Positions 26,497 through 35,585 of a stretch of DNA of 64,000 nucleotides are shown here, in pieces. Both the position numbers and the translations under genes were made by a program. Source of the stretch: Ancylomarina sp. DW003 (lineage in GTDB: Bacteria > Bacteroidota > Bacteroidia > Bacteroidales > Marinifilaceae); assembly GCF_029029505.1 (NCBI RefSeq), contig NZ_JAKJSD010000010.1, positions 62,001 through 126,000 on the forward strand, written 5' to 3'. The notes below the pieces were generated by a model. The model made no database searches. It worked only from the letters and a program-made list of their open reading frames with translations, and was not told the DNA's origin. Position 1 is the first letter of the stretch, and each line of letters opens with the position of its first letter.

Positions 26497-27744
26497 TTAT
26501 TCGTAACGTAAAGCATCAACGGGTTTAATTCTCATAGCTTTTTGTGCTGGTAACAGTCCGGCAAAACAGCCAAACACAACCAAAACTCCAAGTGCGATAA
26601 AAGCTACTTTTATATCGACGTATGGGTTTAAAATCATTTGATTGGTATCTCCAGCCATTTTACCCGCTCCTTCAACTATCAGAACTCCAATAACCAAGCC
26701 CCAAAAGCCTGAAAAGGTAGTCAGGAAAACAGCCTCAGTAACAATCTGACTGATAATTTCCCAAGGTCTGGCTCCAAGAGCACGCTTCACGCCAATTTCA
26801 CGAGTTCGTTCCTTTACGACAACATGCATAATATTACTGACACCAATAATTCCAGTAATTAAAACTCCAAAGCCAATCACCCAAAATAAGAAGCCAATAC
26901 TATTGAAAAGTCCAAAAAGTTTATTAAAAAGCTTAGCCAGATTAAAATGCCCGAAGGCTTCTTTATCATCAGGGCTAATTTTATGACGACGAGCTAATAG
27001 GCTTATAATATCATCTTCAAGTTCTTCAACTGACTCGCCAACTTTTGCAGTTGCCATAAAGACATAAAACTTCTCTCCTCGATTATAAATTTTTTGTAGA
27101 GTTGTGTTTGGCATTTGAACGATATCATCGTTCATCCCCATAATTCGGCTTAATGGTTTAACAGTGCCAATGATTTGAAAGAAGATCCCATTAATTTTCA
27201 GGTACTGCCCCAGAGGTTCCTCATCATCCTCAAACATCAGTTCAACTGCACGAGGACCTATCGTTATGACTTTTCTCATTTCTTTCAAGTCATTTTCATT
27301 AATAAAACGCCCTGAAAGAACTTCCACAGGAATCACTTTATTCATCTCAGGAGAAGAGCCCTTAATTTTAAAATTCCCTTTTTTGTCGTTTCTAAAAGTA
27401 TTATACGGGTCTCCATTACTCCAAGCATTAATTTCAGGAGCAACATTCTCAATTCCTGGAATGGATTCCTTCATTGCAATCAAATCTGAATTTTCGAACT
27501 GAAAACTACGATTTCTAGGAAGGCCTTCATAAGGTTTTGTTGTTCTTTCTGTCCAAAAAATAGTAGAATTCGTTGCTAAATTCCCAAGGTTTGATTTCAT
27601 TTTGTTTTGAAATCCCATTCCCAGCCCTAAAAGAGTGACTAAAATCAGAATCCCAAACATAACCCCTGAGCCTGTAAGAGCCGTTCTTAATTTATTTTTT
27701 TTGAGGGCAGAAGTAATTTCCTGCCATTTATCTAAATCGAACAT
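26497..27744 (-). CDS. MacB-like ABC transporter permease (second permease)
   Basis: 415 aa from the ATG at 27744; the frame opens at a TTG 63 nt upstream but the ATG gives MFDLDKWQEI, aligned with MFDRDKWNEI of the upstream paralogue. One N-terminal membrane helix, a large MacB periplasmic domain (about 45-270), then three membrane helices with GVSNIMHVVVKERTREIGVKRALGA, the coupling-helix signature of FtsX/MacB permeases. It ends with MRIKPVDALRYE. It probably pairs with the other permease as a heterodimer moving substrate from periplasm to TolC. Confidence 0.95.
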   Translation of the reverse strand: MFDLDKWQEITSALKKNKLRTALTGSGVMFGILILVTLLGLGMGFQNKMKSNLGNLATNSTIFWTERTTKPYEGLPRNRSFQFENSDLIAMKESIPGIENVAPEINAWSNGDPYNTFRNDKKGNFKIKGSSPEMNKVIPVEVLSGRFINENDLKEMRKVITIGPRAVELMFEDDEEPLGQYLKINGIFFQIIGTVKPLSRIMGMNDDIVQMPNTTLQKIYNRGEKFYVFMATAKVGESVEELEDDIISLLARRHKISPDDKEAFGHFNLAKLFNKLFGLFNSIGFLFWVIGFGVLITGIIGVSNIMHVVVKERTREIGVKRALGARPWEIISQIVTEAVFLTTFSGFWGLVIGVLIVEGAGKMAGDTNQMILNPYVDIKVAFIALGVLVVFGCFAGLLPAQKAMRIKPVDALRYE

Positions 27745-27826
27745 TCTTTTGTTTTTTTGATTTTGAATCTTATCTCTTTGACACCTTAGAGATAAGATTC
27801 CTTTCAATTACTTACTTAAAAAGAAA

Positions 27827-29080
27827 CTATTCATCCCTCAGTGCTTCAATCGGCCGAATAGAGGCAGCTCTACGTGCAGGAAAAAAACCTGCCAAAGCAC
27901 CTGTTATTACAAGAACAATTGTTGCACCAACAGCTATTCCCATATCAACTTGTGGATCTAAAAAATAAATTGCCGCCGGAGGATATAGTTTTTCAATAAG
28001 ATTAAATTTTGAAATCGTCTCAAGTAGTCCGACTCCGGCGATTAAACCAACATAGCCCGAAGCAGCTGTAATAAAAATAGCCTCCATCAAAACAAGCGAA
28101 ACAACAGAAATTGGAGATGCTCCAATAGCTTTTCGAATACCGATCTCTTTGGTTCTTTCTTTCACAACTATCATCATAATATTGAAAACTCCAATAACAC
28201 CCAGTAAAATTGTAAAAACCCCAATGATCCAAACAAACTTTTCAATACCTCTAAACAAGTCTGCAAATCCTTTAGACTGCTCGATACTATTTTGAATCCA
28301 TAAAGCATTTTTATCTTCCCTGCTGAAATTATGTCTCGCAGCCATTTGGTATGTAATCTGCCTCTCTATGTCCTTGCTCTCTTCAACAGAAACATCACTA
28401 AGAGTAAAAGAAATTCTTCGAACATGATCGTTATTATTGAAAATCTTCTGAGCTACCGTAATCGGAATATAAATATCACGAGAATTCCCATCAAAATCTT
28501 TCTTCGAAAATATCCCAACAACCTTAAATTTTATCTCATTAATATTTATGTATTTACCTATAGAAGTTTCGTTTGGGAACAAGATATTTTCTACTTCATC
28601 TTGAATAATTACAACTTTTCGATAGTCTTTTATATCTTTTTTATTCAAAAAGCGCCCTTTTAGAATATCAAAATTTGTAATTTCCTTATAGGTATCGTGA
28701 ATTGGAGAAACATTAAAGTTTCCAAAATTATCTTTATAGGATATAACCTCTGCTCCCGGGATATAACTCATTGCAGAAATAGCATCCATCTTTTCTATGG
28801 ATTTTTTTAGACTCAGCAAATCCGCATTTTTCATCTGAATCCTTTTTCCTTCGGGTGTTCCTTTATATGCTTTGGTAGTTCGCCCACCATATATCTGCAT
28901 ACTGTTTGTAGCATCCTGAGCGAAAACATCTTTCATCCCATTACGCAAACCTCTACCTGCTCCCAAAAGAAAAATCAGCATAAAGATTCCAGTTGCAACC
29001 GAAAATCCAGTAAGAAAGGTTCGGGTTTTATTTTTACGAATGGTACTAAATATCTCGTTCCATTTATCTCTATCAAACAT
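27827..29080 (-). CDS. MacB-like ABC transporter permease (first permease)
   Basis: A 417-aa protein of the same architecture as its neighbour: helix near 20-40, MacB periplasmic domain, three C-terminal helices, GVFNIMMIVVKERTKEIGIRKAIGA signature and IRPIEALRDE at the end. Overall similarity to the second permease is clear at both ends but low in the periplasmic domain, so the pair is an old duplication. The gap to the ATPase gene is 27 bp and to the second permease 82 bp. Confidence 0.95.
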   Translation of the reverse strand: MFDRDKWNEIFSTIRKNKTRTFLTGFSVATGIFMLIFLLGAGRGLRNGMKDVFAQDATNSMQIYGGRTTKAYKGTPEGKRIQMKNADLLSLKKSIEKMDAISAMSYIPGAEVISYKDNFGNFNVSPIHDTYKEITNFDILKGRFLNKKDIKDYRKVVIIQDEVENILFPNETSIGKYININEIKFKVVGIFSKKDFDGNSRDIYIPITVAQKIFNNNDHVRRISFTLSDVSVEESKDIERQITYQMAARHNFSREDKNALWIQNSIEQSKGFADLFRGIEKFVWIIGVFTILLGVIGVFNIMMIVVKERTKEIGIRKAIGASPISVVSLVLMEAIFITAASGYVGLIAGVGLLETISKFNLIEKLYPPAAIYFLDPQVDMGIAVGATIVLVITGALAGFFPARRAASIRPIEALRDE

Positions 29081-29107
29081 AGTCTGAAATTAAAGTTCTC
29101 TTAAAAA

Positions 29108-29836
29108 TTACTCTGCGATTTTTTCTTTTTTGCTAATTGAAACGACATTGTTCAAATCATGCTTGTGCTCAACAATAGACTCAATACGTCCATCTTTCAA
29201 GTTGATCACCCGATCTGTCATTTCTGCAATATCCAATTCGTGAGTAACAATAATTACTGTAATTCCGCTACGGTTAATTTCTCTTAAGAGATCCATTACC
29301 TCAAGTGAGGTTTGAGAATCCAGGGCACCAGTAGGCTCATCAGCAAGAATAATCTTCGGTTGAGTTATCATTGCTCTCGAGATAGCTACCCTTTGTTTTT
29401 GACCACCCGATAATTCGTTTGGCATATGTTCAGCCCACTCTTTCAATCCCATTTTATCGAGATATTCAACGGCAAGCTTATTACGTTTTCTACGTGCTAC
29501 CTTCTGATAGTATAATGGGAGTGCCACATTTTCCATGGCGTTTTTAAAGGATATCAGGTTAAAAGATTGAAATACAAAACCCAATAAATTATTTCTAAGC
29601 TTTGCTGCTTTAGTTTCGCTCATGGCTTTTATTTCCTGATTGTTCAAGACATAAGTACCATCGTCATGATTATCAAGGAGACCTAATATGTTTAGGAGTG
29701 TCGATTTACCTGAACCTGAAGATCCCATGATGGAAATCAACTCGCCTTCTTTAATATGCAAATCAATTCCCTTAAGTACATGAAGCTTATTTGCCCCAGT
29801 AATATAGGACTTGTGAATATTTGTCAGTCGAATCAT
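29108..29836 (-). CDS. ABC transporter ATP-binding protein (MacB/LolD type)
   Basis: A 242-aa ATPase: Walker A GSSGSGKS (38-45), Q-loop in FVFQSFNL (86-93), signature LSGGQ (142-146), Walker B ILADEP (163-168), H-loop in VIIVTHE. MacB/LolD-type ATPases drive mechanotransmission rather than classic transport. First gene of the five-gene unit ATPase-permease-permease-adaptor-channel, read from an upstream region with a -7 box and candidate regulator sites. Confidence 0.96.
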   Translation of the reverse strand: MIRLTNIHKSYITGANKLHVLKGIDLHIKEGELISIMGSSGSGKSTLLNILGLLDNHDDGTYVLNNQEIKAMSETKAAKLRNNLLGFVFQSFNLISFKNAMENVALPLYYQKVARRKRNKLAVEYLDKMGLKEWAEHMPNELSGGQKQRVAISRAMITQPKIILADEPTGALDSQTSLEVMDLLREINRSGITVIIVTHELDIAEMTDRVINLKDGRIESIVEHKHDLNNVVSISKKEKIAE

Positions 29837-29929
29837 AATAGTTAGTATTTTTAATTGCTTCTCTGATCGAATCGAAATTTGGTCAGGATTTCGATACCTA
29901 AGATTAGTTATTTAAGGATTGTTTTCAAA

Positions 29930-29937
29930 CAAATTTA
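29930..29937 (-). promoter_or_regulatory. putative -7 box for the efflux operon
   Basis: Minus-strand TAAATTTG matches TAnnTTTG, about 95 nt before the ATPase ATG. The adjacent inverted repeat ACCGA-N5-TCGGT (29946-29960) would sit between -10 and -35, a usual operator position. Confidence 0.5.
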
Positions 29938-30121
29938 GATAAACGACCGAATAACTCGGTAAACGTCATGTTAAATTAACTCAGTCAATCCTTTTTTTCA
30001 AGTTAAAAAAGATTAAATACCTTTTTCGAACCCACATAAACCAATAGTCATGCCATCAAACACAAGATTTTATAAACTAACAAGATAACCAACACCAACT
30101 TTTCAAGTCCTGTCAAAATGT

Positions 30122-30159
30122 TGTCCGATATTAAGACGATACTGTTCGATAGTGAACAG
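30122..30159. promoter_or_regulatory. candidate regulator-binding cluster (phased CGATA repeats and inverted repeat)
   Basis: CGATA occurs at 30126, 30137 and 30147, spaced 11 and 10 bp. The longer copies TGTCCGATA (30122) and TGTTCGATA (30143) are 21 bp apart. The last one overlaps CTGTTC-N6-GAACAG (30142-30159). Function is inferred from spacing and symmetry only. Confidence 0.45.
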
Positions 30160-30306
30160 AAATTTTATGTATAGAAGTTTAAAATCTGAAAAAACTGTGA
30201 ATTCAACTTAAATGATTTAAAGAACATGGGGATTTAGTGTAAATTAGCTTCCGTTAAATCAAATGTGATTTAATCAGACGAATTTTAATCAAAATTCAAG
30301 AAAAAC

Positions 30307-31650
30307 ATGAACTGGAATCAACTACTATCAGCAAAACGTTTCGGACAAGAAAACCGTAATGCCATAAATAAACATGAAATCAGATCGCAATTTCAAAGAG
30401 ATTACGATCGCTTAATATTCTCATCACCTTTCAGAAGGTTACAAAATAAAACACAGGTATTCCCTCTTCCAGGAAGTATATTCGTGCACAATAGATTAAC
30501 GCATAGTCTTGAAGTTTCAAGTGTTGGTCGCTCTTTGGGTAATCTCCTTACTGAGAAATTAGCTGGTTCAAAGAATTATGAAGACAATCCTTATCTTGAT
30601 GGTATTGGGAACATTGTAGCCACAGCCTGTTTGGCTCACGATTTAGGTAACCCACCTTTCGGTCATTCCGGAGAAGAAGCTCTCTCTTACTATTTTACTC
30701 ATGACGAAGGGAAAAAACTAGAAAGTAAATTTACAAGAGAACAGTGGGCTGATCTTTGCAATTTTGAAGGTAATGCCAACGCTTTCCGCCTATTAACTCA
30801 TGCCTTTAACGGAAGACGAAAAGGTGGTTTTGCTTTAACCTATTCAAGTATTGCAGCCATTATAAAATACCCATGGGAAGCCCACAAGATTCCAGAAGTA
30901 GGGAAACGTAAATATGGTTTTTTTAATACTGAAAAGGAAAACTATCAAATCATTGCTAGCGAACTTGGCATTCCTGAAGTTAAACCTGGTATTTTTGCTC
31001 GTCATCCCTTAGTCTATTTGGTAGAAGCAGCAGATGATATTTGTTATCAGATAATGGATATTGAGGATGCTCACAAACTCAAAATCCTTAGCACAGATGA
31101 AACAAAAAAACTGCTATTAAACTTTTACGATGAAACAGAAGATATCGGTACACTGAATAGAATTGCGGAAACTTGTGAGGAAGTTAGTGACACAAACGAA
31201 CAAATAGCTTATATCAGAGCTGGTGTAATCGGTAAGTTGATAAAAGAATGTGTTACTGTATTTATCCACAATGAAGAAAAAATAATGGCTGGTGAATTTT
31301 CATCAACACTTGTCAAAGAAGTTTCGGAGACCTCAAAACAAGCCTACAAAACATGCACTAAGATTGCTGTTTCTAAAATCTACAATCACCGTTCTGTTCT
31401 TGAAATTGAACTGGCTGGTTATAAAATTTTAGGTACTCTGTTGCAAGAATTTGTTGAAGCCATCTTGAACCCCAAAAGTTTTTATTCAAAAAAACTTCTT
31501 TCTCTTATACCAGAACAGTACAGCCACAAGGGAGATGATGAATATTTAAAAATCATGTCAATACTCGATTTTGTTTCGGGAATGACTGATGTTTTTGCTC
31601 TCGATTTATACCGAACTATCAAAGGCATTAAACTTCCAGATACCTATTAA
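30307..31650 (+). CDS. dgt: deoxyguanosinetriphosphate triphosphohydrolase (dGTPase)
   Basis: A 447-aa HD-superfamily enzyme. HNRLTHSLEV gives His66; CLAHDLGNPPFGH gives the HD pair 111-112 and His120; a further Asp is in EAADDICYQIMD. The protein hydrolyses dGTP, or dNTPs more generally, to the nucleoside and triphosphate, controlling nucleotide pools. Length is close to the long Dgt form. The downstream exported-protein gene starts 27 bp later and may be on the same transcript. Confidence 0.94.
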   Translation: MNWNQLLSAKRFGQENRNAINKHEIRSQFQRDYDRLIFSSPFRRLQNKTQVFPLPGSIFVHNRLTHSLEVSSVGRSLGNLLTEKLAGSKNYEDNPYLDGIGNIVATACLAHDLGNPPFGHSGEEALSYYFTHDEGKKLESKFTREQWADLCNFEGNANAFRLLTHAFNGRRKGGFALTYSSIAAIIKYPWEAHKIPEVGKRKYGFFNTEKENYQIIASELGIPEVKPGIFARHPLVYLVEAADDICYQIMDIEDAHKLKILSTDETKKLLLNFYDETEDIGTLNRIAETCEEVSDTNEQIAYIRAGVIGKLIKECVTVFIHNEEKIMAGEFSSTLVKEVSETSKQAYKTCTKIAVSKIYNHRSVLEIELAGYKILGTLLQEFVEAILNPKSFYSKKLLSLIPEQYSHKGDDEYLKIMSILDFVSGMTDVFALDLYRTIKGIKLPDTY

Positions 31651-31677
31651 ATTTGTTCTCTTAAAGAAATTACAATA

Positions 31678-32205
31678 ATGAAACACCAAATTCGAATTCT
31701 CATAACAACACTACTCCTTAGCATTTGTTCTATAGCATTTGCTCAAGTTAAGTGGATTAAAACAAAGTCAGAAAAATCAAAAGTAAGTTTTGAATTACCG
31801 GAAACGCCATATCTCAGAAATCAGGAACTAAATGGGATCAATTCCGAAGTATTCGCTTATCGAGATGTTGCACATATTTATGGTGTTGTAGCTTCTGACT
31901 TCTCAACTTTGAAGGTCGATTTCAGACATAACGATCCTTCGGAATATTACACACAAATGAAAGAAGGAAGCTTGCTAAGTAGTGATGCCATTCTAACATC
32001 AGAACAAAGTGTGACTTACAAAAGGATGATTGGTAAAGAAATTAGCTATACCATGATGGTGGGAAAACACGAGTATACTTACTTTAAACGCTTCTTTTTT
32101 AGGAATCAGTTCATCTACCAATTCACTATTGGCGGGCCTACCAGAATGAAACAAGTTTTATACGATAAGAAAGCAATTTTCTTCGATTCGATTCAATTCG
32201 AATAG
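31678..32205 (+). CDS. exported protein of unknown function
   Basis: A 175-aa protein with a signal peptide to about SIAFAQ. The mature part begins VKWIKTKSEKSKVSFELPE, somewhat like the start of PsbP/DUF1795-type folds (a Phe-x-Leu-Pro entry strand), and continues as an alternating beta-rich domain ending FFDSIQFE, consistent with that fold type. The resemblance is weak and I give no function. It follows dgt by 27 bp and precedes the purD promoter. Confidence 0.7.
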   Translation: MKHQIRILITTLLLSICSIAFAQVKWIKTKSEKSKVSFELPETPYLRNQELNGINSEVFAYRDVAHIYGVVASDFSTLKVDFRHNDPSEYYTQMKEGSLLSSDAILTSEQSVTYKRMIGKEISYTMMVGKHEYTYFKRFFFRNQFIYQFTIGGPTRMKQVLYDKKAIFFDSIQFE

Positions 32206-32242
32206 TTCAACTTAAGAGACTTAAAAAAATAGCTTTCGGCAA

Positions 32243-32272
32243 TTTGATTAATCATTTCATTCCGTAAATTTG
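32243..32272 (+). promoter_or_regulatory. promoter of purD
   Basis: TTTG (32243-32246), 18 bp, TAAATTTG (32265-32272). The leader of about 100 nt contains a small AGCAT/ATGCT hairpin but no recognisable purine riboswitch. Confidence 0.75.
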
Positions 32273-32378
32273 CCCTTTCAAAAGCATCGTTTTCGAATGC
32301 TGCTAAAAAAACAAACCGTTCTATAAATTCATTGACACACCAGATATTAAAACTGGGTATGTAAATTTTAAACCACAG

Positions 32379-33650
32379 ATGAAAGTACTTGTATTAGGAT
32401 CAGGAGGAAGAGAACATGCATTTGCATGGAAAATTGCACAAAGTAGTAAGCTTGAGAAATTGTTTGTTGCGCCAGGTAATGCTGGAACTGAAGAATTAGC
32501 TGAGAATGTTAATATCAACCCAAACGATTTTGAAAAAGTGAAGACTTTTGTTCTTGAAAATGGCATCAATATGGTTATTGTTGGGCCGGAAGATCCTTTG
32601 GTTAACGGTATACACGACTTTTTCTTAAATGATGAAAATCTAAAACATATTGCCGTTATAGGTCCTGAAAAAGCTGCTGCACAAATGGAAGGTAGCAAAG
32701 ATTTCGCCAAAGATTTCATGGCTCGTCATAAAATTCCGACAGCTCAATACAAGAGTATTACTTCAGAAAATCTGGAAGAAGGTTATCAATTTCTAGAAAG
32801 CTTAAAAGCACCTTACGTACTTAAAGCAGACGGTTTAGCTGCTGGTAAAGGTGTTCTTATCATTGAAGATCTAAACGAAGCAAAAAATTCTCTTGAGGAG
32901 ATGATTGGTGGCATGTTCGGGTCAGCCAGTGCTACTGTTGTTATCGAAGAATTCCTATCAGGTATTGAGCTTTCTGTTTTTGTATTAACCGATGGTGAAA
33001 GTTATAAAGTACTAGCTGAAGCTAAGGATTACAAGAGAATTGGCGAAGGTGATACAGGATTAAATACAGGTGGTATGGGAGCAATTTCCCCTGTTCATTT
33101 TGCTAACGAGGAATTTATGAGCAAAGTTGAAGAAAGAATTATTAAACCAACTATTGATGGTTTCCAGAAAGATAAAACTCCATTTGTAGGTTTCGTGTTT
33201 ATTGGTCTTATGAAAGTTGGGAATGATCCATTTGTTATCGAGTATAACGTAAGAATGGGTGATCCGGAAACTGAAGTTGTATTGCCTCGTATCAAATCTG
33301 ACTTCCTCGAATTAATGGTGTCTGTTGCAGACAAAAAGCTTGATCAGTTTGAATTGGAATTGGATAACAGAACTGTATCAACTGTAATGTTGGTATCAGA
33401 TGGTTATCCTGAAGCTTATGCAAAAGGAAAAACAATTACTGGAATCGATCAAGTATCTGACAGTATTGTATTCCATGCAGGAACAACTGGTAAGAATAAT
33501 GAAGTTGTTACAAATGGAGGACGTGTTATTGCTGTAAGTTCCTATGGCGATAATCTTGAGAATGCACTTACGAAATCGTTCAGCAATGCAGAAAAAATTC
33601 AATTCGAAGGAAAATATTATAGAAAAGATATTGGTTTCGATTTAAAATAA
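32379..33650 (+). CDS. purD: phosphoribosylamine-glycine ligase
   Basis: A 423-aa ATP-grasp enzyme. N-terminal MKVLVLGSGGREHAFAWK (phosphoribosylamine site), VGPEDPLVNG, then the ATP-grasp core with LKADGLAAGKGV, and EYNVRMGDPETEVVLPR near 290, the GARS signature with metal-binding acidic residues. It catalyses the second step of purine synthesis, making glycinamide ribonucleotide. Length normal; ATG start. Followed after 54 bp by a DUF6427 membrane protein gene, as often in Bacteroidota. Confidence 0.97.
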   Translation: MKVLVLGSGGREHAFAWKIAQSSKLEKLFVAPGNAGTEELAENVNINPNDFEKVKTFVLENGINMVIVGPEDPLVNGIHDFFLNDENLKHIAVIGPEKAAAQMEGSKDFAKDFMARHKIPTAQYKSITSENLEEGYQFLESLKAPYVLKADGLAAGKGVLIIEDLNEAKNSLEEMIGGMFGSASATVVIEEFLSGIELSVFVLTDGESYKVLAEAKDYKRIGEGDTGLNTGGMGAISPVHFANEEFMSKVEERIIKPTIDGFQKDKTPFVGFVFIGLMKVGNDPFVIEYNVRMGDPETEVVLPRIKSDFLELMVSVADKKLDQFELELDNRTVSTVMLVSDGYPEAYAKGKTITGIDQVSDSIVFHAGTTGKNNEVVTNGGRVIAVSSYGDNLENALTKSFSNAEKIQFEGKYYRKDIGFDLK

Positions 33651-33704
33651 CCGAAGTGCTTACAATTGAGTTTGCCTAGTTGTTAAATATTAAAAATCAC
33701 AATA

Positions 33705-34682
33705 ATGCTATTAAAAGTTTTAAGAAGACGATCACCACTTTACTTCATTCTTATTCCTATAATTGCTTTTTTCTTGTGGTTCAATGCATTTATGAATCCT
33801 GTCGTTTTAGCAGATGGTTCAATGCAAATGCCTCTTTATCAAAGCATACTTAGCATACTCAATTGTAATCCTCTTTACTTAAACATTTTCGGCTATATCA
33901 TTATATTACTTATTGCATATAGCCTTATACAACTCAACGAGCAGTTTATATTTATTAAGCAACGCACCGATCTGCCATCAGCTATTTTTATACTAATAGC
34001 TTCTTGTGCAACATTAGCAAACGGCTTACACCCTGCTCTCATAAGTGCTCTGCTTTTGTTACTATCATTAAATCGAGTTTTCAAAATTTACCATGGGAGT
34101 CAGAGTATTGCTTCGGCATTTGACGTTGGTGTTCTTATTGGTATAGCCAGCTTATTCTATTTACCAACTAGCTTATTTTTTATTTGGTTCATTTGGGCTT
34201 TACTTATTCTTGGGCATTTCAGGTTAAGAGAATTTCTAGGTGGTCTAATAGGCTTTATTACGCCGATATTTTTTGCCTGTTGCTGGTATTTCTGGCAAGG
34301 AAACATTGAAGTCTTTATTGAAAAAACAAAAGTTATTTTCAATCATCACGAAGCTTTACCACAACTCGCTACCTCGCAAATCCTATTTTGGGTTTTTCTA
34401 GCTTTATTAAGCGTAGTTGCAATCTTCTTTACGATTTGGGGTTTCGAAGAAAAAAGAGTTCGTTCAAGAAAGTACTTAATTATAATAGTCGCTCTTTTTA
34501 TTACCTCTATTGTATCAGGTTTACTATTCCCATCAGCAATACTAGCCCAAACATTGATTGCTGCAATTCCACTTTCTTATGTCTTCAGCTACTATTTTGT
34601 CATGAATCGGAATACAAAGATCTCTGAAATTCTATTTGGAATCTTAGTCGTTGGCTGCTTAATCCTAAGTATCATAAAATAA
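33705..34682 (+). CDS. DUF6427 family inner-membrane protein
   Basis: A 325-aa, very hydrophobic protein with about nine membrane segments. The N-terminal segment contains LWFNAFMNPVVLADGSMQMPLY and the middle FIWALLILGHFRLREFLGGLIGFITP, the stretch I associate with DUF6427. No enzymatic motif is visible. It lies 54 bp after purD and probably shares its transcript; the function of the family is unknown to me. Confidence 0.8.
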   Translation: MLLKVLRRRSPLYFILIPIIAFFLWFNAFMNPVVLADGSMQMPLYQSILSILNCNPLYLNIFGYIIILLIAYSLIQLNEQFIFIKQRTDLPSAIFILIASCATLANGLHPALISALLLLLSLNRVFKIYHGSQSIASAFDVGVLIGIASLFYLPTSLFFIWFIWALLILGHFRLREFLGGLIGFITPIFFACCWYFWQGNIEVFIEKTKVIFNHHEALPQLATSQILFWVFLALLSVVAIFFTIWGFEEKRVRSRKYLIIIVALFITSIVSGLLFPSAILAQTLIAAIPLSYVFSYYFVMNRNTKISEILFGILVVGCLILSIIK

Positions 34683-34722
34683 AAATAGAGCAACCTATTA
34701 TTAAAAATGGGTTGCTCTATTA
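34683..34722 (+). terminator. hairpin after the DUF6427 gene
   Basis: AATAGAGCAACC/GGTTGCTCTATT, a 12-bp perfect stem with a 14-nt loop right at the stop codon. The T run after it is short. Confidence 0.6.
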
Positions 34723-34741
34723 ACTCAAATTATCCTCCATT

Positions 34742-34778
34742 GAAAAAGACAAACTCAGGAGGCATGAGTCTTTTGTCT
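34742..34778 (-). terminator. terminator of the PadR-PspC operon
   Basis: On the minus strand AGACAAA...TTTGTCT with inner CTCA/TGAG pairs is followed by T5. It begins 4 nt after the last gene of the operon. Confidence 0.85.
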
Positions 34779-34781
34779 ATC

Positions 34782-34982
34782 TCAATCGACAATTTTTATT
34801 GGATCATCTGGTAGTATAACTGCCATTATTAAATAGCCAATCAACAAAAATGGATTAAATAAGCATAACATCAGAAAAATAGCTCTGACAATTACGGGAT
34901 CTAGCTCAGGATTAATATAGTGCGACAAGCCTCCACACACCCCTGCTATTTTTTTATCGCTTGATTTATAAAGCCTTTGCAT
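34782..34982 (-). CDS. small PspC domain membrane protein
   Basis: A 66-aa protein that is almost entirely a PspC domain: LYKSSDKKIAGVCGGLSHYI, then a hydrophobic helix and ILPDDP at the end. PspC proteins sense or respond to membrane stress; in enterics PspC binds the PspA system, which is not seen here. Last gene of a six-gene unit, 21 bp after DUF4252. A second, much larger PspC protein is in the same operon. Confidence 0.92.
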   Translation of the reverse strand: MQRLYKSSDKKIAGVCGGLSHYINPELDPVIVRAIFLMLCLFNPFLLIGYLIMAVILPDDPIKIVD

Positions 34983-35003
34983 ATCACTTAATTTTAGGGT
35001 TAA

Positions 35004-35486
35004 TTAATCAAACTTATACGACGAAAGCGTTTTAAGTTCATCAATATGGAAATCTCCAAAGAACGAAACCAATGAAACGCGATTCTCATTACAATGTACA
35101 AGGTGAAATTCGCTAAATCGCTTCTTTTTACCCAAAGCATAAAAGTGAACCTCATCAGAATCATCATCTTTTTCAACATCATTAAGCACTTCTTTATACT
35201 TGCCTGAACTTAATTCAGAAACAATCAATCGCATAAACTTACTTTTATCAGCATTCTCGTGCTTATAACTTAGTAATTTAATGCCATCACAATCACCGGT
35301 AATATTCTTTTCGACTTCATCTTCGTCAACATCAAAATCCAAGTTTTTAAGAAAATTACCCGAGAAACTAAAGCTGCTGAATTCATCAAGTTTTGAATAT
35401 TTTTCATGAAGTTTTTCTGCCTTTGTTTGTGCTTGAATCAACACTGGGAAAAGGATAACCATTAATACTATTGCTACTTTTTTCAT
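35004..35486 (-). CDS. exported DUF4252 domain protein
   Basis: A 160-aa protein with a signal peptide (MKKVAIVLMVILFPVLIQAQ). The rest is a compact DUF4252-like domain: KYSKLDEFSSFSFSGNFL, a central DCDGIKLLSYK, and a C-terminal VSLVSFFGDFHIDELKTLS, the typical end of the family (phi-x-G-x-phi-x-phi-x-x-L). Function unknown; the domain often sits with sigma factor or PspC genes in this phylum. Located between DUF4932 (99 bp) and the small PspC gene (21 bp). Confidence 0.85.
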   Translation of the reverse strand: MKKVAIVLMVILFPVLIQAQTKAEKLHEKYSKLDEFSSFSFSGNFLKNLDFDVDEDEVEKNITGDCDGIKLLSYKHENADKSKFMRLIVSELSSGKYKEVLNDVEKDDDSDEVHFYALGKKKRFSEFHLVHCNENRVSLVSFFGDFHIDELKTLSSYKFD

Positions 35487-35585
35487 CTTTTAAAATTTAA
35501 GTATTAATCAAAAGACAAGCAATTGGCTCAGTTGACCAAAACGAACCATTGCATTGTCATTTGAATTCTAATTATATGTCATATC

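Larger units (their letters stand above)
29837..30306. other. 470-bp divergent regulatory region
   Basis: Between the efflux operon (minus) and dgt (plus). It contains a minus-strand -7 box (29930-29937), ACCGA-N5-TCGGT (29946-29960), and a cluster of CGATA repeats with an inverted repeat (30122-30159). No open frame of interest and no clear promoter for dgt. Confidence 0.6.

Noticed and set aside
26497-27807. Longer TTG start for the second permease
   Set aside because: The ATG at 27744 gives an N-terminus that matches its paralogue; the extra 21 residues are polar and basic.
32273-32378. Purine riboswitch in the purD leader
   Set aside because: The leader has only a small hairpin and none of the conserved junction sequence of a purine aptamer.
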